Assembly: GCA_964604565.1 (NCBI GenBank)
Contig: CAZRZN010000096.1
Span: forward strand, 1 to 14,295
Direction: 5' to 3'
DNA: 14,295 bases
Source: CAZRZN01 sp964604565
Lineage (GTDB): Bacteria; Pseudomonadota; Alphaproteobacteria; Rhodobacterales; Rhodobacteraceae
Shown here in pieces: positions 6,657-13,454 of this stretch. A program made the translations under genes and the position numbers. A model generated the notes under the pieces. That model had not been told where the DNA came from, made no database searches, and saw only the letters and a list, made by a program, of their open reading frames with translations. The first letter of the stretch is position 1, and every line of letters begins with the position of its first letter.

Positions 6657-6701
6657 CGCGGGGCGGGCCAAATTCGGGCGGCAGATGTTTGAGGACCCGC
6701 G

Positions 6702-7535
6702 ATGAGGCCCACTGATTCACCGCCATGCGATGGCTGCCGCAACGGGACGGATTTCCACGTTCCGATCACCATGGCGTTTCAACCCATCCTGTCGATGGCC
6801 AAGCGGCGGGTCTTTGCCCATGAGGCGTTGGTCCGCGGCGCCGATGGCTCCGGCGCGGGCGCGGTTTTTTCCCAGGTGACGGAGGATACACGTTATCTCT
6901 TCGACCAGACGTGCCGCATCAAGGCCATCGAATTGGCTGCAAGGCTGAACCTTGTGGACGATGGGGCGCTCCTGTCGATCAATTTCCTGCCCAACGCCGT
7001 CTACAATCCTCGCGCCTGCATTCGCATCACGCTGGATGCCGCCCGGCAAGTGGGCTTTCCGATCGACCGGATCATGTTCGAGTTCACCGAGGGAGAGAAG
7101 GTCAATCCGGCGCATCTTCTGAACATCCTGCGGCACTACCGGGCGCTGGGCTTTCTGACGGCGATCGACGATTTCGGCGCGGGCTATGCAGGCATGGCAT
7201 TGCTGGCGGATTTCGTGCCGGACGTGGTCAAGCTTGACATGCATCTGATCCGTGGCTGCGACGAGGATCCGATCCGGCGAACCATGCTGGCCCATATGGT
7301 CAGCATGTTGAAGGACCTTGATGTCGCCGTGGTCTGCGAGGGCATCGAGACGCCTGAGGAATATGAGACATTGCGCAGGCTGGGGGTGGACCTGATGCAG
7401 GGCTACCTGTTTGCAAGACCCGCATTCGAGGCGCTGTCTGTCCCCGTCTGGCCGGAACCCGGCGATCCCTTTGGGGCTTGGCCCGAACCCGACACCGCGG
7501 CCGCGGCGATCCTTGACCGGCGCGCGGCGGGTTGA
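6702..7535 (+). CDS. Stand-alone EAL-domain cyclic-di-GMP phosphodiesterase
   Basis: A 277-residue protein that is almost entirely one EAL domain (about 20-245), expected to hydrolyse c-di-GMP to pGpG in the cytoplasm. All catalytic landmarks are present: the EAL tripeptide at 41-43 (HEALVRG), Asn94 (LSINFLP), the FEFTE segment at 126-130, Asp156-Asp157 (AIDDFGAGY), Lys177 (VVKLD), Glu213 (CEGIET) and Gln233 (MQGYLFARP). It therefore looks active, not degenerate. There is no PAS, GGDEF, REC or membrane segment. The short N-terminus carries a CDGC pair at 9-12 that could bind metal or sense redox state. The C-terminal 30 residues are Pro/Ala-rich and probably disordered. The ATG at 6702 has GAGGA seven bases upstream. 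A CtrA-like box lies in the promoter region. Confidence 0.94.
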   Translation: MRPTDSPPCDGCRNGTDFHVPITMAFQPILSMAKRRVFAHEALVRGADGSGAGAVFSQVTEDTRYLFDQTCRIKAIELAARLNLVDDGALLSINFLPNAVYNPRACIRITLDAARQVGFPIDRIMFEFTEGEKVNPAHLLNILRHYRALGFLTAIDDFGAGYAGMALLADFVPDVVKLDMHLIRGCDEDPIRRTMLAHMVSMLKDLDVAVVCEGIETPEEYETLRRLGVDLMQGYLFARPAFEALSVPVWPEPGDPFGAWPEPDTAAAAILDRRAAG

Positions 7536-7575
7536 GGCGCTTCTTGCACGTCTTGAACCGGTTGCCCCAAGCCGA

Positions 7576-8442
7576 TCAGAATCTTCGTTCCAGCGTCAGG
7601 TGAACGATGCTGCCGCGCGCGTCTTGCGATACGGCGGAAATCATGTCCGTGTCTGGTGTCATCCTGTAATCCAGAGCGATGCCATAAGCGTCGTCCTTGC
7701 CCGTTTTGGTGACTTCTCCAAAGCCCAGAAGATCCAGCCGCCGGGACATTTGAACCGTGATGTCCAGCGACAGCGCGTCCCGGCGGTCATTCACCTCCGG
7801 ATGCAGCCATGCCAGCCCGACATGTGAGGTGCCGATAGTGACGCCGCCGCCGATCTTGGTGTTCACGCCGTCATGTGTGCCATCGCGCGACCAGACGGCT
7901 TCGACTGCGGCGGCCAGATCCCAGCCGTTGCCAAGATAGGATCCAGATGCGGATGCCGAGCGGAATCCCCCCTTGACCGCGTCATGCGCGGAGACGGCAA
8001 GGCGGGTCCGGTCATACCCTCCTGTCCAGGACAGGCCCCAGGGCACGGCCGTTCGGCGCATCGCCTCCACGGTCGCATGGGCACGGCTGTATTCCGCCCG
8101 CTCATAGGCGAGAAAGGGCGCGGCGCGTGTAAAGGCCGAAATCAGCACGGTATCATAGGCTGGCCGAACGGCCCCCATCCGCCAGGCGCCGTTCCAGGCA
8201 ACGGCGCCATAGGTTTCATGCGGGCGTTTGCCATCCAACCCATACAGAAGTGTGCCGATCTCCAAGCGGAGCGGCGCGTGTGACGACAGCGGAAGAGCCA
8301 GCGTCATGTCGACAAAGGCCAGCCCGCTTCCACCGTGGATATCGGTCGCGCCGACGGCGGCCACCCCGTCGAAGGACAGTGTTTGCGCCTTGGCGACGGC
8401 CGGAAGAAGCAGTGTCAGGGATAGGAAAAGGGCTCTGAACAT
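7576..8442 (-). CDS. Outer-membrane beta-barrel protein candidate, porin-like
   Basis: A 288-residue protein with a clear signal peptide (MFRALFLSLTLLLPAVAKA, cleavage near residue 19) and no further membrane helix. The mature part is rich in alternating strands such as LRLEIGTLLYGLDG and SLDITVQMSRRLDLLGFGEV. It ends in LTLERRF, a terminal Phe with alternating hydrophobics typical of BAM-inserted barrels. By size it resembles short porin-like proteins of Rhodobacterales; no substrate can be named. I place the start at the ATG at 8442, where AAGGGG lies ten bases upstream. A TTG three codons earlier is too close to that ribosome-binding site. It lies 93 bases downstream of the ligase on the same strand and might be read from the same transcript, but no functional link is apparent. 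Confidence 0.75.
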   Translation of the reverse strand: MFRALFLSLTLLLPAVAKAQTLSFDGVAAVGATDIHGGSGLAFVDMTLALPLSSHAPLRLEIGTLLYGLDGKRPHETYGAVAWNGAWRMGAVRPAYDTVLISAFTRAAPFLAYERAEYSRAHATVEAMRRTAVPWGLSWTGGYDRTRLAVSAHDAVKGGFRSASASGSYLGNGWDLAAAVEAVWSRDGTHDGVNTKIGGGVTIGTSHVGLAWLHPEVNDRRDALSLDITVQMSRRLDLLGFGEVTKTGKDDAYGIALDYRMTPDTDMISAVSQDARGSIVHLTLERRF

Positions 8443-8528
8443 GCGCGGCAATCCCCTTGGACCAATCGGGCGTCAATAGGCCACATCGCCCGATCGCCCG
8501 CCAGTGGGAAATGCCGTGCCCCGCGGCG

Positions 8529-8550
8529 GAGGCCGTTATCCGTAGGCCTC
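8529..8550 (-). other. Hairpin with the ligase stop codon in its loop
   Basis: On the minus strand GAGGCC (8550-8545) pairs with GGCCTC (8534-8529). The ten-base loop contains the TAA stop of the ligase gene (8538-8536). No T-tract follows. This is a weaker relative of the stop-in-loop hairpins at 578-596 and 12041-12060. Confidence 0.4.
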
Positions 8551-10134
8551 AAGAAGGGCGCGCAGATCCTCCAGCGTGTTGGCCTCCGCCGCCTTCTTGT
8601 CATGGCGCCAGCGCGCCATCCGGGGAAAACGCAACGCGATTCCCGACTTGTGGCGCGGGCTGTGCTGGATCCCCTCGAAGGCGATCTCGAACACATGCTC
8701 GGGCCGCACCTGTCGCACCGGCCCGAACCGTTGCAACGTGTTCTTTCGGACCCAACGGGTGATCTCGTTGAATTCGGCGTCGGTGAGGCCCGAATAGGCC
8801 TTTGCAAAGGGCACGAGTTCATTGCCTTGCCAGACGGCAAAGGTGAAATCTGTGAACAGGTTGGCGCGGCGGCCATGGCCCTGCTGGGCATAGATCATCA
8901 CGGCATCCACGGTCAGCGGATCGAGTTTCCATTTCCACCAGTCGCCCTTCTTGCGCCCCGACAGATACGGGCTGTCGCGGCGTTTCAACATCACTCCTTC
9001 CGCGCGATGCGCGCGTGCGCTCGCGCGGATCCTCGCGAGGTCCGTCCAATCATCGAAGGGCAAGGGCACCGAGCTGCGCACCGCCGCCTCCTCCGGCAGG
9101 TCCGCCAGCAACGCGTCAAGCCGGTCCCGCCGGTCCGCCAAGGGCCGGTCGCGCAGATCGCGACCGCCCTCTTCCAGCAGATCATAGGCCAGCAGGACCA
9201 CCGGTGTCTCGCGCAGAAGTTTCTTCGGCACGGTCTTGCGCCCGATGCGCTGTTGCAGCGCGTTGAACGGCAGCACCTGTTGCGCTTGCCTGTCCCACGC
9301 GACGATTTCGCCATCCAGGACGGTGTCCGACGGCAGAAAATCCGCTGCCCGGGCCAATTCGGGAAAACGGTCGGTCATGAGGTCTTCGCCCCGCGACCAG
9401 ACGTGATGTTCCTGCCTGCGCAGGAGCAGCTGACCGCGAATGCCGTCCCATTTCCATTCCGCCTGCCACTCTTCCGGCGTCCCGAGGGCCTCAGGTGGGT
9501 CGTCCAGCTGATAGGCAAGGTAGAATGGATAGGGCCGGCTGGCGTCGGCGGCCGGGTCGTCCGCCTCGATCAGCGCGTGATAGCTGGTCGTGTCCGGCGT
9601 CCAGTTGCCCATCAGTTTGTGGGCAAGCACCGCCTCCTCCTGTCCGGTTGCCTGCGCCAGCGCGCGCGTCATCAGTTTGCGGCTGACCCCGATGCGAAAT
9701 CCGCCGGTGATGAGCTTGTTGAAAACAAGGCGCTCTGTCGGATCCAATTGGTCCCACGCATTCAGAATAAGGGTTTTCCGTTCTTCCTGTGATGTATCAG
9801 GAATGCCCCGCAACACGCTGATCCAGTGGGATAAGCTGTGATCGGATTTGCGTGAGGCGGGCGGCAGGATCAGGGCGATCGTCTCTGCCAGATCCCCGAC
9901 GATTGGATAGGCTTCTTCCAGCAGCCAGAGCGGGATGCCCGCGCGTTCGGCGGCCCATTCGCGCAGTGCGGTGGTCGTGACACCCCGTTTGGGGCGACGA
10001 CCGGAGAACAGCGCGATACACCACAGTTTGTCGAGGTCCGGCGCATCCCTGAAATATGCCGCCAATGCCTTGGACTTCATGGATGTCTTGGTCGTCTGGT
10101 CTATAGCCGTGAAGAGGGCGGCAAAACGCTTCAT
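8536..10134 (-). CDS. ATP-dependent DNA ligase of the Lhr/exonuclease-associated type
   Basis: A 532-residue ATP-dependent ligase that seals nicks through a lysyl-AMP intermediate. Residues 1 to about 200 are the all-helical DNA-binding domain. The nucleotidyltransferase domain has motif I KWDGIR with Lys228, motif III at 273-279 (LDGEIVA), motif IIIa around 313-321 (VLLAYDLLE), motif IV EGVMLKR at 379-385 and motif V WKWKL at 400-404. The OB-fold domain follows, with FEGIQHSPRHKSGIALRFPR near 486-505. The length and the upstream partner identify the type annotated as cisplatin damage response ligase, a member of the bacterial Lhr-Core/Exo/Lig/phosphoesterase repair set. Its ATG overlaps the exonuclease stop (ATGA), and GTGAGGAG precedes it, indicating coupled translation. 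The helicase and phosphoesterase partners are not next to it. Confidence 0.95.
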   Translation of the reverse strand: MKRFAALFTAIDQTTKTSMKSKALAAYFRDAPDLDKLWCIALFSGRRPKRGVTTTALREWAAERAGIPLWLLEEAYPIVGDLAETIALILPPASRKSDHSLSHWISVLRGIPDTSQEERKTLILNAWDQLDPTERLVFNKLITGGFRIGVSRKLMTRALAQATGQEEAVLAHKLMGNWTPDTTSYHALIEADDPAADASRPYPFYLAYQLDDPPEALGTPEEWQAEWKWDGIRGQLLLRRQEHHVWSRGEDLMTDRFPELARAADFLPSDTVLDGEIVAWDRQAQQVLPFNALQQRIGRKTVPKKLLRETPVVLLAYDLLEEGGRDLRDRPLADRRDRLDALLADLPEEAAVRSSVPLPFDDWTDLARIRASARAHRAEGVMLKRRDSPYLSGRKKGDWWKWKLDPLTVDAVMIYAQQGHGRRANLFTDFTFAVWQGNELVPFAKAYSGLTDAEFNEITRWVRKNTLQRFGPVRQVRPEHVFEIAFEGIQHSPRHKSGIALRFPRMARWRHDKKAAEANTLEDLRALLEAYG

Positions 10135-11141
10135 GACGGCTCCTCACCCTCGGTCCCGTCCTCGCCGCCGAACTCGGTCGGAACGACCTGTGCATTGTAG
10201 CCCTGACTGTTCAGCCAACGAGCGAAGATTTCCGTGTAACCATGTGTCGTATATATATTTTCTGCACCTGTAGCCTGTATGGCTTGATGCAATCCCGGCC
10301 AGTCGGCATGGTCCGACATGACAAATCCACGATCCATGGCCCGGCGTCGGCGTATGCCGCGCAGGCGCATCCAGCCGGAGGCGAAACCGGTGGAGGCCGG
10401 GCCAAAGCGGCGGGCCCATGCGCTGCCAAGCGCGGACGGGGGTGCGAGAACCAGCGCGCCTTTTGCCTTGCGCGGGGCGAAGTCCGGCGTGACCTGCGTG
10501 GTCTCTGGCAGCGCATATCCCTGCGCGCGCAGGACAGCATTGGTTGCCTCGACCGCGCCATGCGTCAGGATCGGGCCCTGCGGCTCCAGCAGGGACAGCA
10601 ACCGCTGGGCCTTGCCCAGCGAATACGCCCCCAATAACGAGGTCCGGCCCTCGGCGGCATTCTTCGCCCACCATGCGTTGATCTCCCGTGCGACGGTCGC
10701 CTGCTCCGGCCAGGTGAAGACCGGCAGCCCGAAGGTGCATTCGGTGACGAATGTGTGGCAACGGACGGGCTCGAACGGCTCTGACAGGCCATCCGGTGCG
10801 GTCTTGTAGTCCCCTGAGACCACCCAAACTTCGCCCCGCACCTCTACCCGGATTTGCGCGGAACCCGGCAGATGCCCCGCCGGGTGCAGGGAAACGCGCG
10901 CAGCCCCGATGTCGCGTGTTTCGCCATACTGCACCGTCTCCGCCTCGATCTCACCCAGCCTGTGCCGGATCACCGGCAGCGCGCCGGTCGTGGCGAGGTA
11001 GGTTCCATGACCCGGGCGGGCGTGGTCCGCATGGCCATGCGTGATCACCGCGCGCGGAACGGGCCGCCACGGATCGATGAAGAAATCGCCCGCCGGACAA
11101 TAGATGCCGCGGTCGGTGAAGGTGAGGACAGGTTCGACCAT
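10131..11141 (-). CDS. Ligase-associated metallo-beta-lactamase-fold DNA exonuclease
   Basis: A 336-residue metallo-beta-lactamase/beta-CASP nuclease of the SNM1/CPSF-like group that accompanies the damage-response ligase. Metal-binding landmarks are HGHADH at 35-40, HPAGHLPGSAQI at 86-97, SGDYK at 109-113, ECTFG at 134-138, SDHADW at 276-281 and a C-terminal TTHG at 298-301. The family N-terminus has the form 'T-GLYCPAGDFHIDPW', matched here by TDRGIYCPAGDFFIDPW. I therefore start at the ATG at 11141. An in-frame ATG at 11189 would add 16 residues that look non-family, though neither has a good ribosome-binding site. The last codons overlap the ligase start. No alphaproteobacterial SOS box (GTTC-N7-GTTC) was seen in the 139-base divergent region upstream, so LexA control is not supported. 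Probable role: end processing before ligation. Confidence 0.93.
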   Translation of the reverse strand: MVEPVLTFTDRGIYCPAGDFFIDPWRPVPRAVITHGHADHARPGHGTYLATTGALPVIRHRLGEIEAETVQYGETRDIGAARVSLHPAGHLPGSAQIRVEVRGEVWVVSGDYKTAPDGLSEPFEPVRCHTFVTECTFGLPVFTWPEQATVAREINAWWAKNAAEGRTSLLGAYSLGKAQRLLSLLEPQGPILTHGAVEATNAVLRAQGYALPETTQVTPDFAPRKAKGALVLAPPSALGSAWARRFGPASTGFASGWMRLRGIRRRRAMDRGFVMSDHADWPGLHQAIQATGAENIYTTHGYTEIFARWLNSQGYNAQVVPTEFGGEDGTEGEEPS

Positions 11142-11248
11142 GCAAGGCAGGATAGGTGAATTGTCCGGCGTGGCCACTGTCCCGCGCATTTTGGACCGGT
11201 GGTATTTCCGATGCGGGCGCCGCTAGGGACTTGTGCAGGTCCGCAGCC

Positions 11249-11266
11249 TTGCGCAGTGTGGCGCAA
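11249..11266 (+). promoter_or_regulatory. Palindromic operator candidate before the aldolase gene
   Basis: TTGCGC (11249-11254), six bases, GCGCAA (11261-11266) form a perfect inverted repeat directly before the ribosome-binding site. A related half, TTGTGCAG at 11231-11238, repeats TTGCGCAG (11249-11256) 18 bases earlier, nearly two helical turns. This pattern suits a dimeric repressor such as a GntR or LacI type. An RNA hairpin that affects initiation is the alternative. No regulator gene is adjacent. Confidence 0.4.
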
Positions 11267-11280
11267 AAGAGGAGCACGGA

Positions 11281-12051
11281 ATGGGTAATTCGGATTTCAA
11301 GAAAAAGCTGCAAAGCGGGGCGCCACTTGCGGGGACGTTCGTCAAGACGCCGTCGGTCCAGGTGATCGAGGTGCTGGCGCAATCTGGGTTGGATTTCATC
11401 TGTCTCGATGCCGAGCATTCCCCCTTTGACCGGTCCTCGCTGGACAGTTGCGTGGCCATGGCGCGGGCGCTGGATTTCCCGGTTGTGGTGCGCGTGGGCG
11501 ACAGCAGCCCACGTGAGATCCTGCAAGCGTTGGATTATGGTGCCTCGGGCATCGTCATTCCCCATGTGGAAACCGTGGCCCAGGCAGAGGCGGTGGTGCG
11601 TGCGGCGCATTTCGGACTGGGTGGACGGGGTTTTGCCGGATCGACCCGCTGGGCCGGATATGCGACGCGCCCCATGGCAGAGGTGCTGGCGCGCAGTCAG
11701 GCCGAAACCATCGTCCTGCCGCAGATCGAGGAACCGGCCGCGGTGGAGATCTGCGAAGAGATCGCCGCGGTGGCCGGTGTCGACGGGCTGTTCTTGGGGC
11801 CGGCGGATCTTTCCGTGGGCTATGGGCATACCAGCGTCGACAACGATGACCTGAAGGCGGCGCTGCATCGCGTGGGGGCGGCCTGCAAGGCGTCGGGCAA
11901 GGCCTTTGTCAGTTTCGTGCCCACGGGCGATGGCGCAAAGGTCTGGGCCGCCGAATACGGCGTGCAGGTGTTCTGTATCGCATCCGAACATGCGTGGATG
12001 CGGTCTGGCGCTTCGGAGGCGGCAAAGGCCGTGCATGAGATCGACGGGTAA
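11281..12051 (+). CDS. HpcH/HpaI family aldolase (class II, metal-dependent)
   Basis: A 256-residue cytoplasmic aldolase of the HpcH/HpaI family. The family cleaves 4-hydroxy-2-oxo acids to pyruvate (or a related 2-oxo acid) and an aldehyde; members act in 4-hydroxyphenylacetate and sugar-acid breakdown. The conserved residues align with E. coli HpaI shifted by one: His46 (DAEHSP), Arg71 (VVVRVG), Glu150 (LPQIEE) and Asp176 (GPADLS), the last two being metal ligands. The beta/alpha-barrel pattern is complete and the length is normal. The ATG at 11281 has AAGAGGAG a few bases upstream; a 16-codon extension to 11233 would run through the palindrome and is rejected. No pathway neighbour fixes the substrate. 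The gene is alone on its strand, and its stop codon is in the loop of a perfect 8-bp hairpin. Confidence 0.93.
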   Translation: MGNSDFKKKLQSGAPLAGTFVKTPSVQVIEVLAQSGLDFICLDAEHSPFDRSSLDSCVAMARALDFPVVVRVGDSSPREILQALDYGASGIVIPHVETVAQAEAVVRAAHFGLGGRGFAGSTRWAGYATRPMAEVLARSQAETIVLPQIEEPAAVEICEEIAAVAGVDGLFLGPADLSVGYGHTSVDNDDLKAALHRVGAACKASGKAFVSFVPTGDGAKVWAAEYGVQVFCIASEHAWMRSGASEAAKAVHEIDG

Positions 12052-12060
12052 TCCCGTCGA
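12041..12060 (+). other. Perfect hairpin with the aldolase stop codon in its loop
   Basis: TCGACGGG (12041-12048) is perfectly complementary to CCCGTCGA (12053-12060). The four-base loop TAAT consists of the TAA stop codon plus one base. There is no T-tract. It lies between convergent genes and, being nearly symmetric, would form on either transcript. It may stop or stabilise transcript ends without a U-run. It matches the betB arrangement at 578-596 in stem length and stop position. Confidence 0.6.
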
Positions 12061-12113
12061 CCGGGGGAACATACGTTGCGGGAGGCGACCTTTCGAACCT
12101 TCCGCGGCGGATC

Positions 12114-13076
12114 TCAGGCGCGCAATGCCATTTCCGTGCCGACATTGTCGAAATGGGCGATGATTTCCGTCACGATCCGATCCCGAACTTCGGGGATTTC
12201 CATCATGACTTCATGTTGCGCGTCTTCGACCATTTCAAGATGTCCGCCCGGCCAGCGGGCCATGCGCGATTGCACCCTGTCGATGTCGACGATCCGTTCG
12301 TTTGCGCCACAGTAGCAAAGGCAGGGAAGGTTGGGCGAGGGACGCCGGGCGAGGCGCCGCGTTTCTGCCAATGCCTCGTGCAGCCAGTTGAGGGACGGTC
12401 CGCCCAGTTGCAGTTCCGGAATCGCCAGCACCTGTCGGCGCATGTAATCCCATGCCTCCGGGCTGGACGTCAGGAAATTGTCGTCAAAGGCATTCGAGGC
12501 GATGTAGCTGTCCGCCCCGGTGCCCGGCGCGAAAAGATGCCCCAGCCCGACCGATTTCGACACCATGGAAATCGCCCATGCGGCGGGGCGCACGGGATCG
12601 GCGATGCGGATGCCCCACATCGGTCCGGTGAACACGCAGGAGGCCACGTCCAGACCCTCGTAGACGGCGCGGAGCCCGATGCAGCCGCCCATGGAATGCG
12701 CGATAAGGTGACGGCGGCCTGGCAGTTGCAGTTCGTCCGCAAGGTTCACCATGGCCGCAACGTCAAGCTGGTAGTCCTCGAACACGCGGACATGTCCGGT
12801 GCGCCGCTCATCCAGCATCCGGGTGGCAAGCCCCTGGCCGCGCCAGTCGATGGTCAGGGTGTGATAGCCCGCCTCCGACAACGCGCGGGCCACGCGGCCA
12901 TATTTCTCGACATATTCCGTGCGACCGGGGAACAACAGGACGGTTCCTGCGGTGCCTTCGCTGCCGTAGTGGGCGATTCGAACCTTTAACCCGTCCGAGG
13001 TCGTGACCCACCATGCGCGGGCAGGCGCCGGACCTTCGGCAAGATCGGCATGAAAGGGTGCGGGGGGCAACGCCAT
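12114..13076 (-). CDS. Alpha/beta hydrolase, lysophospholipase/monoacylglycerol-lipase-like
   Basis: A 320-residue serine hydrolase of the lysophospholipase/monoacylglycerol lipase group, probably acting on lipid esters. The canonical fold is visible. The oxyanion strand is VLLFPGRTEYVEKYG (47-60), followed by TIDWRGQGLA. The nucleophile elbow AHSMGG has Ser128, and His288 (DAQHEVMME) completes the triad. The acid position reads CGANERIVD, so Glu260 (or Asp264) stands where the family usually has Asp. No signal peptide or membrane helix is seen. Its start overlaps the SCP2-protein stop as TGATG, so it should be translated by reinitiation and the two likely act together. The 62-base gap to the convergent aldolase holds the aldolase stop hairpin and a short TCCGC-C-GCGGA palindrome. 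Confidence 0.9.
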   Translation of the reverse strand: MALPPAPFHADLAEGPAPARAWWVTTSDGLKVRIAHYGSEGTAGTVLLFPGRTEYVEKYGRVARALSEAGYHTLTIDWRGQGLATRMLDERRTGHVRVFEDYQLDVAAMVNLADELQLPGRRHLIAHSMGGCIGLRAVYEGLDVASCVFTGPMWGIRIADPVRPAAWAISMVSKSVGLGHLFAPGTGADSYIASNAFDDNFLTSSPEAWDYMRRQVLAIPELQLGGPSLNWLHEALAETRRLARRPSPNLPCLCYCGANERIVDIDRVQSRMARWPGGHLEMVEDAQHEVMMEIPEVRDRIVTEIIAHFDNVGTEMALRA

Positions 13077-13366
13077 CAGGACAGCAACTGCGCGAGGCGC
13101 ATGGCGGCGGACATGTCACCGTCGATCGACAGCTTGCCGGACATGAAGGCCGACGTCGGGTCCAGATCGCCGTCGAGAATGGACTGAAAGGTGTCCACTG
13201 TGGCGGTCAAGGTCACATCTGCCGGTTCGTCGCCCACGCGGCAGCCCTTTTCGTCGATGATGAGGCTGCCTTCGTCCTCTATGATGAATTTTGCGGTGCC
13301 GTCGAAACCGTTGCCACCCATCTTTTCTGACAGGGCCGCCTCGGCTGCCGTTATAGTGTCGCTCAT
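13076..13366 (-). CDS. SCP2 sterol-carrier-domain protein
   Basis: A 96-residue single-domain SCP2-like protein. It shows KFIIEDEGSLIID, then GCRVGDEPADVTLTATVDTFQSILDGDLDPTSAFMSGKLSIDGDMSAAMRLAQLL, where the FMSGKLSIDGDM segment is the family's most conserved part. SCP2 domains form a hydrophobic pocket for fatty-acyl or sterol-like lipids; bacterial stand-alone copies have no settled role. The ATG at 13366 is chosen because AAGGAGACGAA lies just upstream; an in-frame ATG at 13390 adds eight residues without a ribosome-binding site. It is the first gene of a two-gene unit with the hydrolase and is divergent from the TPR gene, so its promoter lies within 13367-13454. Confidence 0.92.
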   Translation of the reverse strand: MSDTITAAEAALSEKMGGNGFDGTAKFIIEDEGSLIIDEKGCRVGDEPADVTLTATVDTFQSILDGDLDPTSAFMSGKLSIDGDMSAAMRLAQLLS

Positions 13367-13399
13367 TTCGTCTCCTTGGCGTTCTCTCAAAAACCTGCG

Positions 13400-13428
13400 T
13401 TGGCCAATCGCCGCTCAGGCGCTATTGT
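13400..13428 (+). promoter_or_regulatory. Candidate sigma-70 promoter of the TPR gene
   Basis: TTGGCC (13400-13405) and TATTGT (13423-13428) are separated by exactly 17 bases, each matching four of six positions of the housekeeping hexamers. Transcription would start near 13435, giving a very short leader before the ATG at 13455. This also argues against translation starting far upstream. Confidence 0.4.
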
Positions 13429-13454
13429 CACCGGTAGTTATGAGGACGGCACTA

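Noticed and set aside
8443..8451. TTG start three codons upstream for the porin-like gene
   Set aside because: The AAGGGG ribosome-binding site is too close to this TTG and well spaced for the ATG at 8442.
8602..9792. 396-codon open frame antisense to the ligase
   Set aside because: It shadows an intact ligase with all motifs and has no ribosome-binding site or domain of its own.
10951..12072. 373-codon minus-strand frame across the aldolase and the exonuclease start
   Set aside because: It overlaps two real genes and the palindromic promoter region, with no motif to support it.
13191..13454. 88-codon N-terminal extension of the TPR gene
   Set aside because: It would run antisense through the SCP2 gene and put the signal peptide in mid-protein.
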